Below are positions 1-11,619 of a DNA stretch of 36,729 nt, in pieces. The DNA comes from Cruorifilaria tuberocauda (lineage: Eukaryota > Nematoda > Chromadorea > Rhabditida > Onchocercidae). The notes below the pieces were generated by a model. It did no database searches, was not told the DNA's origin, and saw only the letters and a program-made list of their open reading frames with translations. Both the position numbers and the translations under genes were made by a program. The stretch lies in NCBI GenBank assembly GCA_013365365.1, contig JABVXU010000531.1, forward strand, positions 1 to 36,729. The letters are read 5' to 3'. The first letter of the stretch is position 1; every line of letters begins with the position of its first letter.

Positions 1-44
1 GTGTGTATGTGTGTGTGTGTATGTGTGTGTGTGTGTGTGTGTGC
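1..44. repeat. (GT)n microsatellite at the window edge
   Basis: Nearly pure GT dinucleotides with two TATGT interruptions, cut by the left edge of the window, so the true length is unknown. Confidence 0.95.
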
Positions 45-1513
45 ACTCATATGTGCATTAATGTGGAACAAATAAAGTTCCCTGTGAATTTCAAATAGAT
101 TTTGAATAAAGATTCACCATGGAAACACCAAATTGATCAAGTGATACTGCGACAATTCCGCCGATATTTTCTCTATTGTGATAATTAGTTTATGACAATT
201 GAGGAGAAATGAGTCATCATTGTCATCCTGAGAAAGTAATCTCTTTCAGAGAAATGAATAGAGATTATATACTTTAATGATATTTCTCATTTTCCTCATT
301 CTCTTCCCCTCTCTCTCTCTCTCCTCCTCCTCTCTTCCTCTCTTTCATTCCTTCATTTGCATGCATTCATCATTGATGCATACCTGAACAATTTTCAAAT
401 AAAATTACAACAAAAATTGATTGATAGAGAAATGTTACAGGAATAGGAAGGTATTTTAAGAGATAAAATAATCGATTAAGTAATTAATAGTTAGCAATTG
501 AGAAATATCACCTTTCTCTCGTCTTGAATTGTAAATTTCGACATAATTAATTGATTAATTTAATTTAAATTTAACTTTTAATTAATTTGAGTAATTTCGT
601 AACTATCATTCAACCTTCATACCTTTCTCTCAAAAATTCCATTCCTAAAGCAATAAAACGTAAAAAAGTATGGGGAAATTACTCAATAACTTATAGCAGT
701 AATTGTCATTTACTTAATTATTCACTCAAAAGAGAGCCTCGAAAAGAGCTAATAGAATCAATTAAATTAATTTTCACATTAAGAATTCAAATGTTAATTG
801 CAGCTAATCATGAGTATTCACGAGGATATTATATCAAACTCAATTCGATATTATCCAATTATTCGTTTTATTAATGTAAGTTTATTAGGAGCGGAAATTT
901 CATTTTTCCTATTTGCAACTGAATATTTCGCCTGCTACTTTCTCAGTCTTTTCAGTATTTCATAATAATTTTAATTTATTTTATGATAATTTTAATTCTA
1001 AATAACCAATGATTTATCTCATTAAAAAAAATATTCCTCGTATTTTATCAATAAATTAATTCATTAACTTACTTTTTTTTATCATTAATTTATCAGTAAC
1101 TTATGAACTTCTCGCAATTGATACTCTGATAGAATTGGGTTTCTTCAATTTTATTCTTTGTTACATTTAATTTGTTCTTATCTATCTCTTTTTTGGAGTG
1201 AGGAAAACAATTTCTTAAATTGAGATCGAAGTAGAAGAAAGCATATAAAATCATAGTTATTGTTTAAAAAATCAATAAAATCTCAATTAATCATTCAATC
1301 ATTCTTTTACTACTTTTATTTCTCCCAACATTACTTTCCCTCAGTAATTCACTGTTATCAGCTTGATTATCTATTACTCTAAATTATGAATTAAGAGATC
1401 CAACAAATGATAAAATGATAGTAATAAGGGAATTTTTAAAAAGTAAATTTTCGAACATAAAATGTTTAATGAAAAAATTTTTCAATCCATCTGTCGTTGA
1501 TGAACGGAAGAAC

Positions 1514-1548
1514 GGGGGGGAAAAGCGGGGGAACGGGGGAAAGCAGGG
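1514..1548 (+). other. Putative G-quadruplex motif
   Basis: Four G-runs of 7, 5, 5 and 3 separated by spacers of 6, 3 and 6 bases meet the usual G3+N1-7 rule. G-runs of this length are otherwise essentially absent from the window. Formation of a quadruplex is inferred, not shown. Confidence 0.7.
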
Positions 1549-1873
1549 TGGAAAAAAACAAAAAAGGATGAAAAAACTGACTATATCAAATAAACTAAAT
1601 GCTATGAAATCGAATTGAAGAATGCTAAATGATTTAATTTTAAAATTTAATTTAAATTTAATTTAAAATCTTTTTTTTTCTTGTTTGCTTTGTTTATCTA
1701 TGAAATATTGAAAATGTAAAAAATTTTGTTAGCATTGTTCAATAATATTAATCATTTAGCTTTTTGCACTATCATTGCTAATTTTGTAAGCTTAATATTG
1801 TATAAAAGTAAACAGTTTTTTTTTTTGTAGTGAAATTTGAGAAAGTGAAATTATCATTGAGTAATACCAATGA

Positions 1874-1881
1874 TGACGTCA
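1874..1881. promoter_or_regulatory. CRE palindrome TGACGTCA
   Basis: Perfect 8-bp CREB/ATF-type palindrome. It lies inside a larger imperfect inverted repeat and just before a 10-bp hairpin. No gene start is nearby, so function is uncertain. Confidence 0.45.
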
Positions 1882-1892
1882 TTGATAGTATT

Positions 1893-1921
1893 AAGTTTCA
1901 TTTTAATGAAACTTTTTTTTT
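1893..1921 (+). other. Perfect 10-bp hairpin followed by a T-run
   Basis: AAGTTTCATT and its reverse complement are separated by TT and followed by eight or more T. The shape resembles an intrinsic or Pol III terminator, but no transcript is evident upstream, so it may be chance in AT-rich DNA. Confidence 0.4.
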
Positions 1922-2388
1922 ATTCCGTACTTTTTCCAACTAAATGGTAAATGATAATTCATGATATGAATTTTTATACGTAGCAAAATCATACAGTGAA
2001 GTGGAAAAGCATTTCTTTTAAGATTTATCGGAGTGATTTGAAATTAAAAGAGGTGAAGCTGAAATTATCAGCTTCAATTGTGCTCAAAGTTAAAAAATTG
2101 ATTGGACGTTGCCCTTTTATAAAATTTAAAAAATAAGTAAATATAAATGGAACAACAAGTTATATAAGTAAATTACAATAAGTTGTGGTATCATGAAATG
2201 TGTTAATATAATTTGAAATCATTCTAAAGAATGAAAATAAAGCTATCGATCATAATTGCAAATTAATAAATTAATTGATCTTTTACAAAATTAAGTTTAA
2301 AAAATACAGATTTATTTACAAAAATGTTGGAGTAGAATAATCAATGATAGGATTTACATGAATTTTCTCATCAATGTCGTTTAAATTC

Positions 2389-2657
2389 AAATCAATTTGA
2401 AACATTCCTATTCGATGAATAAGTTAAAAGAAACTAAAAGTGACAGTAATTAATTAATTAGGTTGCTGTTTTTTCGTTAGTTATTCTCTCTTTGATAATT
2501 ATTTTCCTAATATTCAACTAAACTTAAATCAATTTGAAACATTCCTATTCGATGAATAAGTTAAAGGAAATTAAAAGTGACAGTAATTAATTAATTAGGT
2601 TGCTGATTTTTGGTTAGTTATTCTCTCTTTGATAATGATTTTCTTAATATTCAACTT
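2389..2657. repeat. Direct tandem duplication, period about 137 bp
   Basis: Two near-identical copies (about 2389-2525 and 2526-2657), each beginning near AAATCAATTTGAAACATTCC and running past GGTTGCTG to ATATTCAACT. Only a few substitutions separate them, suggesting a recent event. Confidence 0.9.
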
Positions 2658-5600
2658 TCTAAGAATTTTTCTTATCAACTGAAATTGAGAATGCAAAAAG
2701 ATTATGGAACGTACGGTTAAGTGATAAGATTTCAGGTTATTTATGATAATAATTAACTTTTAATCTTATATATATATCCCTAAATATTTCAAATAGTAGC
2801 TGTGTAATTGATTGATAAGATTAGGCTATCAAAATGTACTGATAATAACAGCATCATTATCACTTTTATTTTATTACTAACATTTAAAGATACGGATTAA
2901 TCACCGGAAGTTTTATTCCTTAGTTGAATCATTAGTTGAACTTTTTCTGAAATTGCTTCTTCAACAGAATATTAATTTTAAAAGTTCATTTACTATTAAT
3001 GAAATTTTGCAATATATCCAAAGGTACATTTTTATTTTCATTTCTTTAAAACTCAATTATACCTGTCTGCTTTTCAAGCTCGTTTATTTCTTTAGATTAA
3101 AATTTTCTTTTAATTGTTAAAAGTGTTCAAGTGATTTTTTTTTTGCTAATCAAATACAATGATTATTGATTTTTTCAAGTTTAAAATGAGACTTCAAATA
3201 TTTACTTCGCTTGAAAGATTAGAAAACGAACTTTTCCACATAAATTAGCATATTTTAAATTTTCAAAAATTAATAAATTTTATTAATTCAGTGATTTAAT
3301 TTCTCATAAATGATTATTTAACTTTGTTATTTTCTCAATAATATTTTGGGATGATTATCTCATGAGTATTTGTGATACTAAAATATCAACATTGTGATGT
3401 TTGATGTCGAAGAAGTATGAGGGATAGAATTGAAAAGAATATGTCTTTAAAGATGAGAAACACAATTTTGTCATCGAAGGAAGAAAATAGGAAAGAATTG
3501 AGGGAAAGGATAAAAATGAAAACCTCAAATGGAAGATGAAAGGAAGGGACTAATTTAGCATAGAGCTTTTTATTCAGCATGTTAGCTAGACGGAAAAGTA
3601 TTGTTTAAATAGAATTAATGAAATTTAACTCATTTACTATTATTATTATTATTGCTGTTGTTGCTGTTTGTTAATGTTATTGTTATCGATATTGTTATTG
3701 TTATTGGTGTTGTTGTTGTTGTTGTTGTCGCTGTTATTTGCAGTGATAAAAAAAAAATCAAAATAAAAGGAAAAGCTAAAGAATAATAATAGTAAGCTTG
3801 CATTCATTATAAAAACTTCCAAAATAATCAATAAAATTTTATTAAGCAGAATCAAGAAAAAAGCATATAAGAAGAGAAATAATGAATAAGAGGTTAAAAG
3901 GAAATGGAAAGATTCTCCCATCAAACTTCCTCTCTCTCTCTCTCTCTCTCTCTTTCCTCTTCTAGTTTTGCTTTTTATGCTTTAAGCTTTTCAGCAATCT
4001 TTTTAAAGTTTTCAAAAAATTTGTATTGATTTTAATAGTTAAAAAAGTTGGAGAGAGAGGGAGAGAAAGAGTGTGGAAAAAAAGACAAAAAGTTAAAGGG
4101 AAAAAGATGAAAGGATGATTAAAAATTTAACAAAAAAGTAAACGAAATATTTGGATGGAAGGATGAATAGTGCGATAAGTGGGGAATGGATTTGTTTTAA
4201 AATGTAAAAATAGGAAATTAATGAGTGGGAAAAGAGAGGAAGAGATTAGAAACGGCAGGATTGAGGAGGAAAATGCAAAAATTAGTAAAAATATTTCTCA
4301 TCGAATCACATAGCAATGAATGGCTGCTAATATCTTCCGCTAAAATCTGTAATAATTATTTAAATGAATAGCAAATAGAGTGATTTTGATTAGATAGATT
4401 GATAGCAATTTGATAAGTGCTAATTCATTTCAATTAAATAAAAACGATGCAAAAAAGTTTGTATGAGAAAATTTCATTCATTTAATTATTACTCATAAAT
4501 TTCATGATTTGTAAATTTTTAATTTTATAAAATTTTTTTACAAAAAAGTTTTATTTAGTGAAATTTAACTGTTATTTGTTAAATATAAACTTATGGCAGA
4601 GAGCAATCTCAATTCATACTACTACTTAGTGATATGATATCAGAAATATGATATATGATATGGTGATAAGAATAACAAGAGAGGATTAAAAATTTTGTTT
4701 TTCACATTCTTCCATATCATTTAGTGTAATCTTAAAAATTTTTCTCTTAATTAAATAATAACTACCCTGAAGTAATATATATCCTAATTTGCATAGGCTC
4801 ATACTTATCATATCTATCGTTCATTGCAAGCCTAGAAGCATTTCTACAACTTATCCATTTTTCTGAATTTAATAAAAATAATGATAAATTGAATAAAAAT
4901 TCAGTTTAGCGTCATTTTTCAAGCGATGCAATGATACTTTTTCATTGCAACAAAGTGTTTCTTCCAAAATTTGAAAAAATTTTCGAATTTTATAAATGAC
5001 ATCCTGCAGCATAGAAAACACGAAAAAAAAATTCGCAATTTTTCAGCTTAAAGTTCTAAAAACTAAATGTGTCAAATAGTGGGAAGGATTAAAGCCTGAA
5101 ATTTGAAACAATTTCTTGAAAATATAATTTCGTTGCTTAGCTGCTAATGGATTTTCTGACTTCTTTTTTCATCAATCCATAATTTCTCATAAATCATTTC
5201 TCTCTTTGCATACTACAAAATTTATTTAAGTAAGATAACTTATGATAAGATGTCATCCACTTATGTATCATTATTGCAATGACAATTTTTCATTATCATG
5301 AATTTTTATCGGTTTAAAATTAATGAAGAAATTAATTGTAAATTACAAAATGTGACATATTTATTAAGATTCATGACATTTATGAAATTCATGACATATC
5401 ACAAATTTAATAGGAAGTATTTAAATTAGCTCGCTAGAATTTTATTAAATTTTAAGCACTTAAATTAAATTTAACTCTATGCTTTCTCGACATGAGAAAG
5501 AATTACCGGCAATTCTAACGTCTTAAAGGTATTAATCGAGATTTTACTGAAGAAACTATAGCTAAAGAAAAATGAGAATCAAGCATTGGTTTAAGTTAAC

Positions 5601-6170
5601 TTGAAACCAATTTAAATTTATTGGAACATAAATTTTTCTACACCTATTAAACCATCTATGAACTATTAGCTAAATTAGCGGAATATCTCCCAATGCATCT
5701 TCCATTTCCGCCATTTCGTCAATCTCCGCCCGATCGCATTGCTATCTGATTTACTAAATAGCTTGAAGATTGACAAAAACAAGGAAATAAATTACAATTT
5801 CCGCTAATTGAACAGTCTGCTTTTTGCTTTTTCAATAAAAAAAGACAACGAAAAATTAAGATAAACAAAGAGGCGAGGGAAAAACTTTTACAATTTGATA
5901 ATTTATTCCCTAATTAATTAGCATGAAATTTGAACGAGAATCCATCCAACTTGATCAATCTACTGTTGAAGCTAAAAACGATAGCGAATTTAATCTAAGC
6001 TTATTTCATTGTCAATTGAATATTTGATTGAATAAATTAAAAAATTTTTACAAAATTTGATAATTATTTTCAACCTCTATTGAATGCTTAATGACAACTT
6101 TTTAATTCGTTTTATTTTGATTAATTAGCAAAAACAAAGTGTCAATTAAATTAAAATTGATTAATTCTAC

Positions 6171-6172
6171 AG
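6171..6172 (+). promoter_or_regulatory. Probable trans-splice (spliced-leader) acceptor
   Basis: ATTCTACAG ends eight bases before the start codon of the peptide gene. An acceptor with no upstream coding exon is the usual sign of spliced-leader addition in nematodes. Confidence 0.5.
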
Positions 6173-6180
6173 AAATACGA

Positions 6181-7368
6181 ATGTCAGCAATGCGAGCAAC
6201 GTATCTTTTAACAATGTTTGTTCTCTGCACGGTGGCAATGCTATCAACAGCTTATCGATACAGACCGTAAGTTAAAGTTTTATCAATTAGCAAGGTTATC
6301 ATGATTTGTAAATTATGATATATAATTCCTAATGAGAATTATCGATTACTCAAGTTTACGACAAAACTTTTGCTAACTGATAAAACACTAACTTTCTTTT
6401 ATCTTCAACCTCAAAGAAACTTTTTTGCGCTTAAAAGTAAGTTTAGTTTCATAAATATGATATTTGCATACCTATTTAGTAATATCTATATTAATCTATA
6501 TTGTTATATAGTAATATCTATATTGAAGTTTTATCAATTAGCAAGGTGATCATGATTTGTAAATTATGATATATAATTCCTAATGAGAATTATCGATTAC
6601 TCAAGTTTACGACAAAACTTTTACTAACTGATAAAACACTAACTTTCTTTTACCTTCAACCTCAAAGAAACTTTTTTGCGTTCAAAAGTAAGTTTAGTTT
6701 CATAAATATGATATTTGCATACCTATTTATTGATATCTATATTGTTTATTTTTTACAGTATATTATTTACATATTTATTTATTTATTTCTCTCTTCCGGT
6801 ATTTATTTAATTGTTTATTTATTTTACTTGTTTATCTTTTAACTCATATATTTATATGTGTAATATTTTATATACCTTTGTTATCAAAGTTTATATCAGA
6901 ACTTCCCCCGTTGATTTCATCCATGAACAAACAAAAGATTTTTGATATTTCTGCCAAAGTTTTAATAATTTTGCCATCTTATGATATTTACAATTTCATT
7001 TTCATTCCAATCAAATTTTAAATTTCATTTTAATACTGTTCGATTAAGTGACCAAAACTAAATGTAGCAAGAATTCAAAACAAAAGGTTAATTAATTACT
7101 TTCATAGATATGTCATCAGTGGTTGGCCAATCATGATTGGTGATATGGATTTCGATGAAATGCGTATGCCAAAAATTTCGGATTCAATCCAAAAACGATT
7201 TCTTCCCAGGTTTTTCTTTCTTATAATTCTATTAAATTTATTGAAATTTAATTTTTGCAATTTCATTTACTTCTATCCTTCTAAATCTATAAATAATTTC
7301 CATTTTGAAATTGAAATTGAAATTTTTATAGATGGAACATTCCACAAAATCATCTGAGGAATCAATGA
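6181..7368 (+). CDS. Small secreted peptide precursor (74 aa), family not recognised
   Basis: Exons 6181-6266, 7108-7209 and 7332-7368 join in consistent phase (CAGACC|GTAAGT; TTTCATAG|; CCCAG|GTTTTT; TTTATAG|) and end at TGA. The 74-aa product starts with a clear signal peptide: hydrophobic residues about 7-24 (TYLLTMFVLCTVAMLSTA), then a basic YRYR. The mature part has an acidic stretch (DMDFDE), a QKR dibasic-type site near residues 58-60 and an Asn/Arg-rich tail. It has no cysteines after the signal peptide. Small size, secretion signal and basic sites suggest a neuropeptide-like or secreted peptide precursor, but I do not recognise the family. AATAAA at 7389-7394, 21 bp past the stop, is a likely poly(A) signal. 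The first intron carries a 251-bp tandem duplication. Confidence 0.72.
6276..6745. repeat. Direct tandem duplication in intron 1 of the peptide gene, period about 251 bp
   Basis: Copy 1 begins at AGTTTTATCAATTAGCAAGG (6276) and copy 2 at 6527. They match over about 215 bp with a handful of changes (for example GTTATC/GTGATC and GCGCTT/GCGTTC). The unit begins just inside the donor site but does not include GTAAGT itself. Confidence 0.92.
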
Positions 7369-7388
7369 ATTGCAACAGTACGAAACAG

Positions 7389-7394
7389 AATAAA
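7389..7394 (+). terminator. Poly(A) signal AATAAA
   Basis: Canonical hexamer 21 bp after the stop codon of the peptide precursor gene. Confidence 0.55.
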
Positions 7395-9262
7395 TTTTCC
7401 TGAATCAATTTTCATTCCAAATTCTGGTTGTCATGATTGATAATTCGGAAGACTCATACCATTACCGTTTTCATGCTTTTCCCATCCCTGTGTTCTTGAT
7501 AATTCTTTTATTTAAATTAAATTGTAATATGAAAATTTTATCAAAATTCATTTTTTTTCGATGTCTCCTTGTTATTGATCATTTTCCGGAGCATATGGAA
7601 GTAATACTTGCAAGCATATGGAATTAATACTTGCAAGCATATGGGAGTAATACTTGTAAGCATATGGAAGTAATACTTGTAAGCATATGGAAAAATTAAA
7701 TTTAAACTTTCTCCAACAAACTAAAAATTCATACTTTCAATTTTCATTTTGTTCATTTCTAAATCATTTTATCGATGAAAAAAAAAAAGAAATCACATGG
7801 GAATACAAAGCTGAAAAGAGAGAAAAACTTGATAATATTTATTTTACATCATAAATTGTTTTTAAAACTTTCAACTAAACTTTCGAGAATTTAAAAACTT
7901 TTCATGAAATTAAACAATCACAAATTTACCTTATTGATATTATAATGGAATATTTAATTTCTGCGAATATTTCTGATAGAATTTATTCAAGCAAAAAGAT
8001 TTTTTCACTTTTACTTCCTTCTTTTCCAATTATAAGTTCTTCAAGTATACAGCTTAGAAGTAATATCTAAAAGTAATACTTATAACAGTTTTAGTACTTT
8101 AATAATTTATGATTTAAAAATGAAAACTAAACTTCATTTTTTTTTCCCCTTCTTTAACGTATTCCCTTTGAGGTATTTAATTTCTTTTTGTTATTTTTAA
8201 ATTATTTTTAATTTTAATTTTTTATTTCAAACTTCTAATTTTAAACATTCACTTAAGATGCATGAAAGAGTTTTTGCAAACAATTTAGGATAAATGTATA
8301 AATTACGTCATTACAGTTCTTTCAGTATTAGATAACTTTATGCAAATATTACAAAAATTTTTGAAGGAACCTCTTTAGTTCAGTTAAAAAATTAAGTTCT
8401 TACTTTTGCGTAAGAGTAAAATTTCATTTTTTTTTTCGAAGGAATTTAATTTATTTCATAATCACCAATTATAATATGCGAGAAAATTTATCATAAATAA
8501 TTTCTTTCCATCTATAATTTAGAAATTAAGTTAAAATAGGACTGAAATTTGAAATTTGATTGAAATTTACAACTGCAAGCAATAGTAAGAAAAAAGTTTG
8601 AAATATTAAATTAGATTAGAAGATTAAAATAAAACTTACTTTTAATTTTAAACATTTAATTTCAAACATTCACTTGCGAGAAAATTTTTTTTTGTACACT
8701 AAGTAAGCATATTAAGTAAGTATATAAATGTTAGACTATTTTCTTCTTTTTAATTAATTAAGTTTTATCATTTCTGAAAGCATACTTTTAAACTTCAAAG
8801 ATGAAGCAAAAGTTCTCAAAAAATTTCAATCATAAATTACGTTGAAGTAACTTTTCTCAACAATCGCTAACTTAACTATTTTTCAGACATTTTAATTAAT
8901 TAAATATTTTAATATTATAGTGATAACAAGGAATACGCATTGAAAAGGATAATAGAAATGAAATAATTAAAATAATTTTAAATGAATTCTAAACTTCATA
9001 ATTTAAATTATTCAAGAACTAGAATAAAATGCAACATAAATAATTATAACATAAATTATGATTTTTTTACATCGAATTGATAAACTTGAAATGAATATTT
9101 ACAATGAAAAATCAATAGCATGTATAGTGATGATCGAGAGTTTTAGATTGTATTAACAAATAATTGAAATCAAAGAAAAGTAAAAGTATTAGACTTAAAA
9201 AGTTTATCAATAAAACTTTAATTAAATTAATTAATAAAACAAAAGGATGAAAGTGAGAAAAT
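7395..9262. other. Intergenic region between the peptide gene and the noggin-like gene
   Basis: AT-rich, with no supportable exon on either strand. The only clear structure is a 23-bp tandem repeat at 7591-7690. It separates the converging 3' ends of the two genes. Confidence 0.7.
7591..7690. repeat. 23-bp tandem minisatellite, five starts
   Basis: GCATATGG recurs exactly every 23 bp at 7591, 7614, 7637, 7660 and 7683. The unit is close to GCATATGGAAGTAATACTTG plus three bases. Substitutions are few, and each unit contains the NdeI-type palindrome CATATG. Confidence 0.93.
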
Positions 9263-11549
9263 TTAGCGTAAAACAAGTGAATGTAAAGGAGTTCCAATTT
9301 TCACCTGACATTCACAACCTGATATGGTATTGATTGATTCTTGAACCCATTGCGGGGAATTTTGTGTTCCCGTATTGCGAAGAACACTTATGGTGCGCAT
9401 TACCGGACGACAGCTAGCAAAACCTGAAATTCTGATAAATGATAAAATGTTTATCATTTTCAAAGCAACCAAAGAATTAACTGATAATAACCGATAGAAT
9501 GAACTGAAAAGAATAACCTGAAGTGATTTTCAATTAGAAAATATAAATCATACCATACCAATGATAACCTTACTTTTTCTCTCATTGATTGTGAAAATTG
9601 AGAAATTTGAGAAGTTATCAGGCCCAATTAAGTTATTTAAAAATTTATTTAAAACTTATTTAAAAGGAGAAGAGATTTTATTTTTTTTCAAACAATAAAA
9701 TGAAATTAAGAATTCAATTCGATTAAGAAACGATTAAATTTAAATTAATAAAAATAATAAACGAAACGGAAAATGAAAAAAAAATGGACGAATTTTAAAT
9801 TTTTGAAATTTCAAATTATTCATTTATAAGAATTCTCACCTTTTTGCAGAAAAAAAAACCAAAAAAGAAATAGGAAGAAATAATGAAACCTGAAAGACAT
9901 CCTTTATCATTGGTATCACATGAAACTTCATTTAGAAAAACCGGAAAATAATAATCCGGTAGTTTTCTCCATTGCCAACATAAATTACACAATCCGGTCC
10001 ATCCTTCTGCAATTTCTTCACCTTTTTTGTAATTACAACCGATCGTTATTGCTGTACCCATTACTGTAATTTAAAATGAAATGAAATTAAATACTTTTAT
10101 TTCGAAATTAAATACTTATATTTTTTATTTAAATACTTTTAACTGAATACTTTTATTTCATTTTATTAATTAATAAAAAGTTATATCCAATGCATGTTTT
10201 ATTTTTTTTCAAATTCTGTGAAATTTTTTCATTTAAAAATAATTTTACGGAAATTTTGAAAAAATACAAAAACAATAAAAAGGAAAATTAGAAAGAAAGA
10301 ATGATAAGAACAATTTATCTATCAGTACAATTTAGTTTTTTTTTCATTTTCTTACTAATAAATTATATCAATTTTATCTATTTTATCAAATTACTACTTG
10401 CTTTACAATATTAATTAATTAAGTTAAATATTTTAAATTAATTAATTCAATTAAATTTTAAGTAAGTTTAACCAAAAAATGAGCATTTTTTAAGAAATAA
10501 TTCCATAATCTTATTTATTCCGAAGAATTAAAATAATATATTTGCAAAGGAATTTCTAATTAAAATAATTAAAATGCAAAAAAAAAGGTATTTTCTATGA
10601 GAGGAAAAAAAAGAAAAGATAATCAATAACTGAATAATTAACAGTAAAGTACTTACATTTTTCCTCTGATACTTTCCAACTTCTTCGTTGTTGTATTTTT
10701 GGTCGCAATAAATTAGCCAATTCTTCCATATGCGTTGGCAATTGTTTAATTCTAGTAGCATTTTCCATTCCATTATTAGCCTATCAATCTTTTATCAGTT
10801 TATAAAATTTACTAAATTTAATTCAACTTTAACAAACTCTATCAATTGACTAAATAAATTGATTTTGTTTGTTTCATTCTTTGTTATAAGTAAATGAGAA
10901 CCTACTGCATTTCTTGCTATCGACCAGTTTTTCATACATATTGATTCATCGATATTATTGGAAAGTTGAGAAACATGCATTCTAGCTATCGGGAAATTAT
11001 CACCATTTGCTCGATGAAATGCATTGATGATTAAATTTTTGCATGCTTGACATTCTTTTCCATCACATTTATATATCTTTCGAAATTTATAAGTCTAAAA
11101 TTTCATTTAAATTTAATTTCATAATCCTTCAATAGTTCATGATTAAATTAAAATTTATAATCGATGATATGTGTTAGATGATTAAGCATTTTCCATATTT
11201 TTCCATCATGTTTGTACATGATTGAATTTTCCAATGTTTGAGAAGTTTCATTTAAATTTAATTTGATAAATTTTTAACAAACTATTTGCTTTGAATTTAA
11301 TCTTAACATAAATCTTCGAAATGCTTTATCTATAATTATAAAATTAATTTTAAGTGAAAAATAAACGAGTAAAGGAAAATAAAAAAAAAGAAAAGAAAAG
11401 AATGATTTAAGATGCAGATTCCGGAATGGATAGATCCGGAAAATTCAAATTTCGGAAAATTATATATAGTGAATTATTAAGAGATAATTCCGATGTATCA
11501 TCTAACCACACGATTTTTATCATATCTTACCAAATGAATAAGATATAAT

Positions 11550-11619
<70 letters not shown>

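Larger units (their letters stand above)
45..6172. other. Long intergenic region without a supportable gene
   Basis: About 6.1 kb of AT-rich sequence. Open frames here are low-complexity (poly-N/Q from GTT/ATT repeats near 3640-3740, Phe/Leu/Ser runs) or begin without ATG, and none shows exon-like codon structure. It contains CT tracts (about 308-325 and 3929-3953), a G-rich block at 1514-1548, a CRE palindrome with a hairpin at 1874-1921, a tandem duplication at 2389-2657, and a short block of raised GC at about 5690-5750 that might be an exon (see findings). Confidence 0.75.

Noticed and set aside
587..874. 95-codon plus-strand open frame
   Set aside because: Starts at TTG, lies in AT-rich desert, has no splice or domain signal and looks like random AT-rich translation.
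1893..1921. Bacterial-type intrinsic terminator
   Set aside because: The shape fits, but the DNA is eukaryotic and no transcription unit ends there.
3386..3924. Minus-strand open frames rich in Phe/Leu/Ser and poly-Asn/Gln
   Set aside because: They arise from GTT/ATT trinucleotide repeats and A-rich sequence; low complexity only.
7433..7627. 64-codon plus ORF after the peptide gene
   Set aside because: It follows the poly(A) signal, runs into the 23-bp repeat and has no splice sites or domain.
9263..10063. IL-17-like cytokine as the identity of the cystine-knot domain
   Set aside because: The W, P, C, VLR and CxC landmarks also suit IL-17, but the C-x6-C-x6-C-RP spacing and ISGCEC end fit noggin/Trunk better. 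Kept as the main alternative only.
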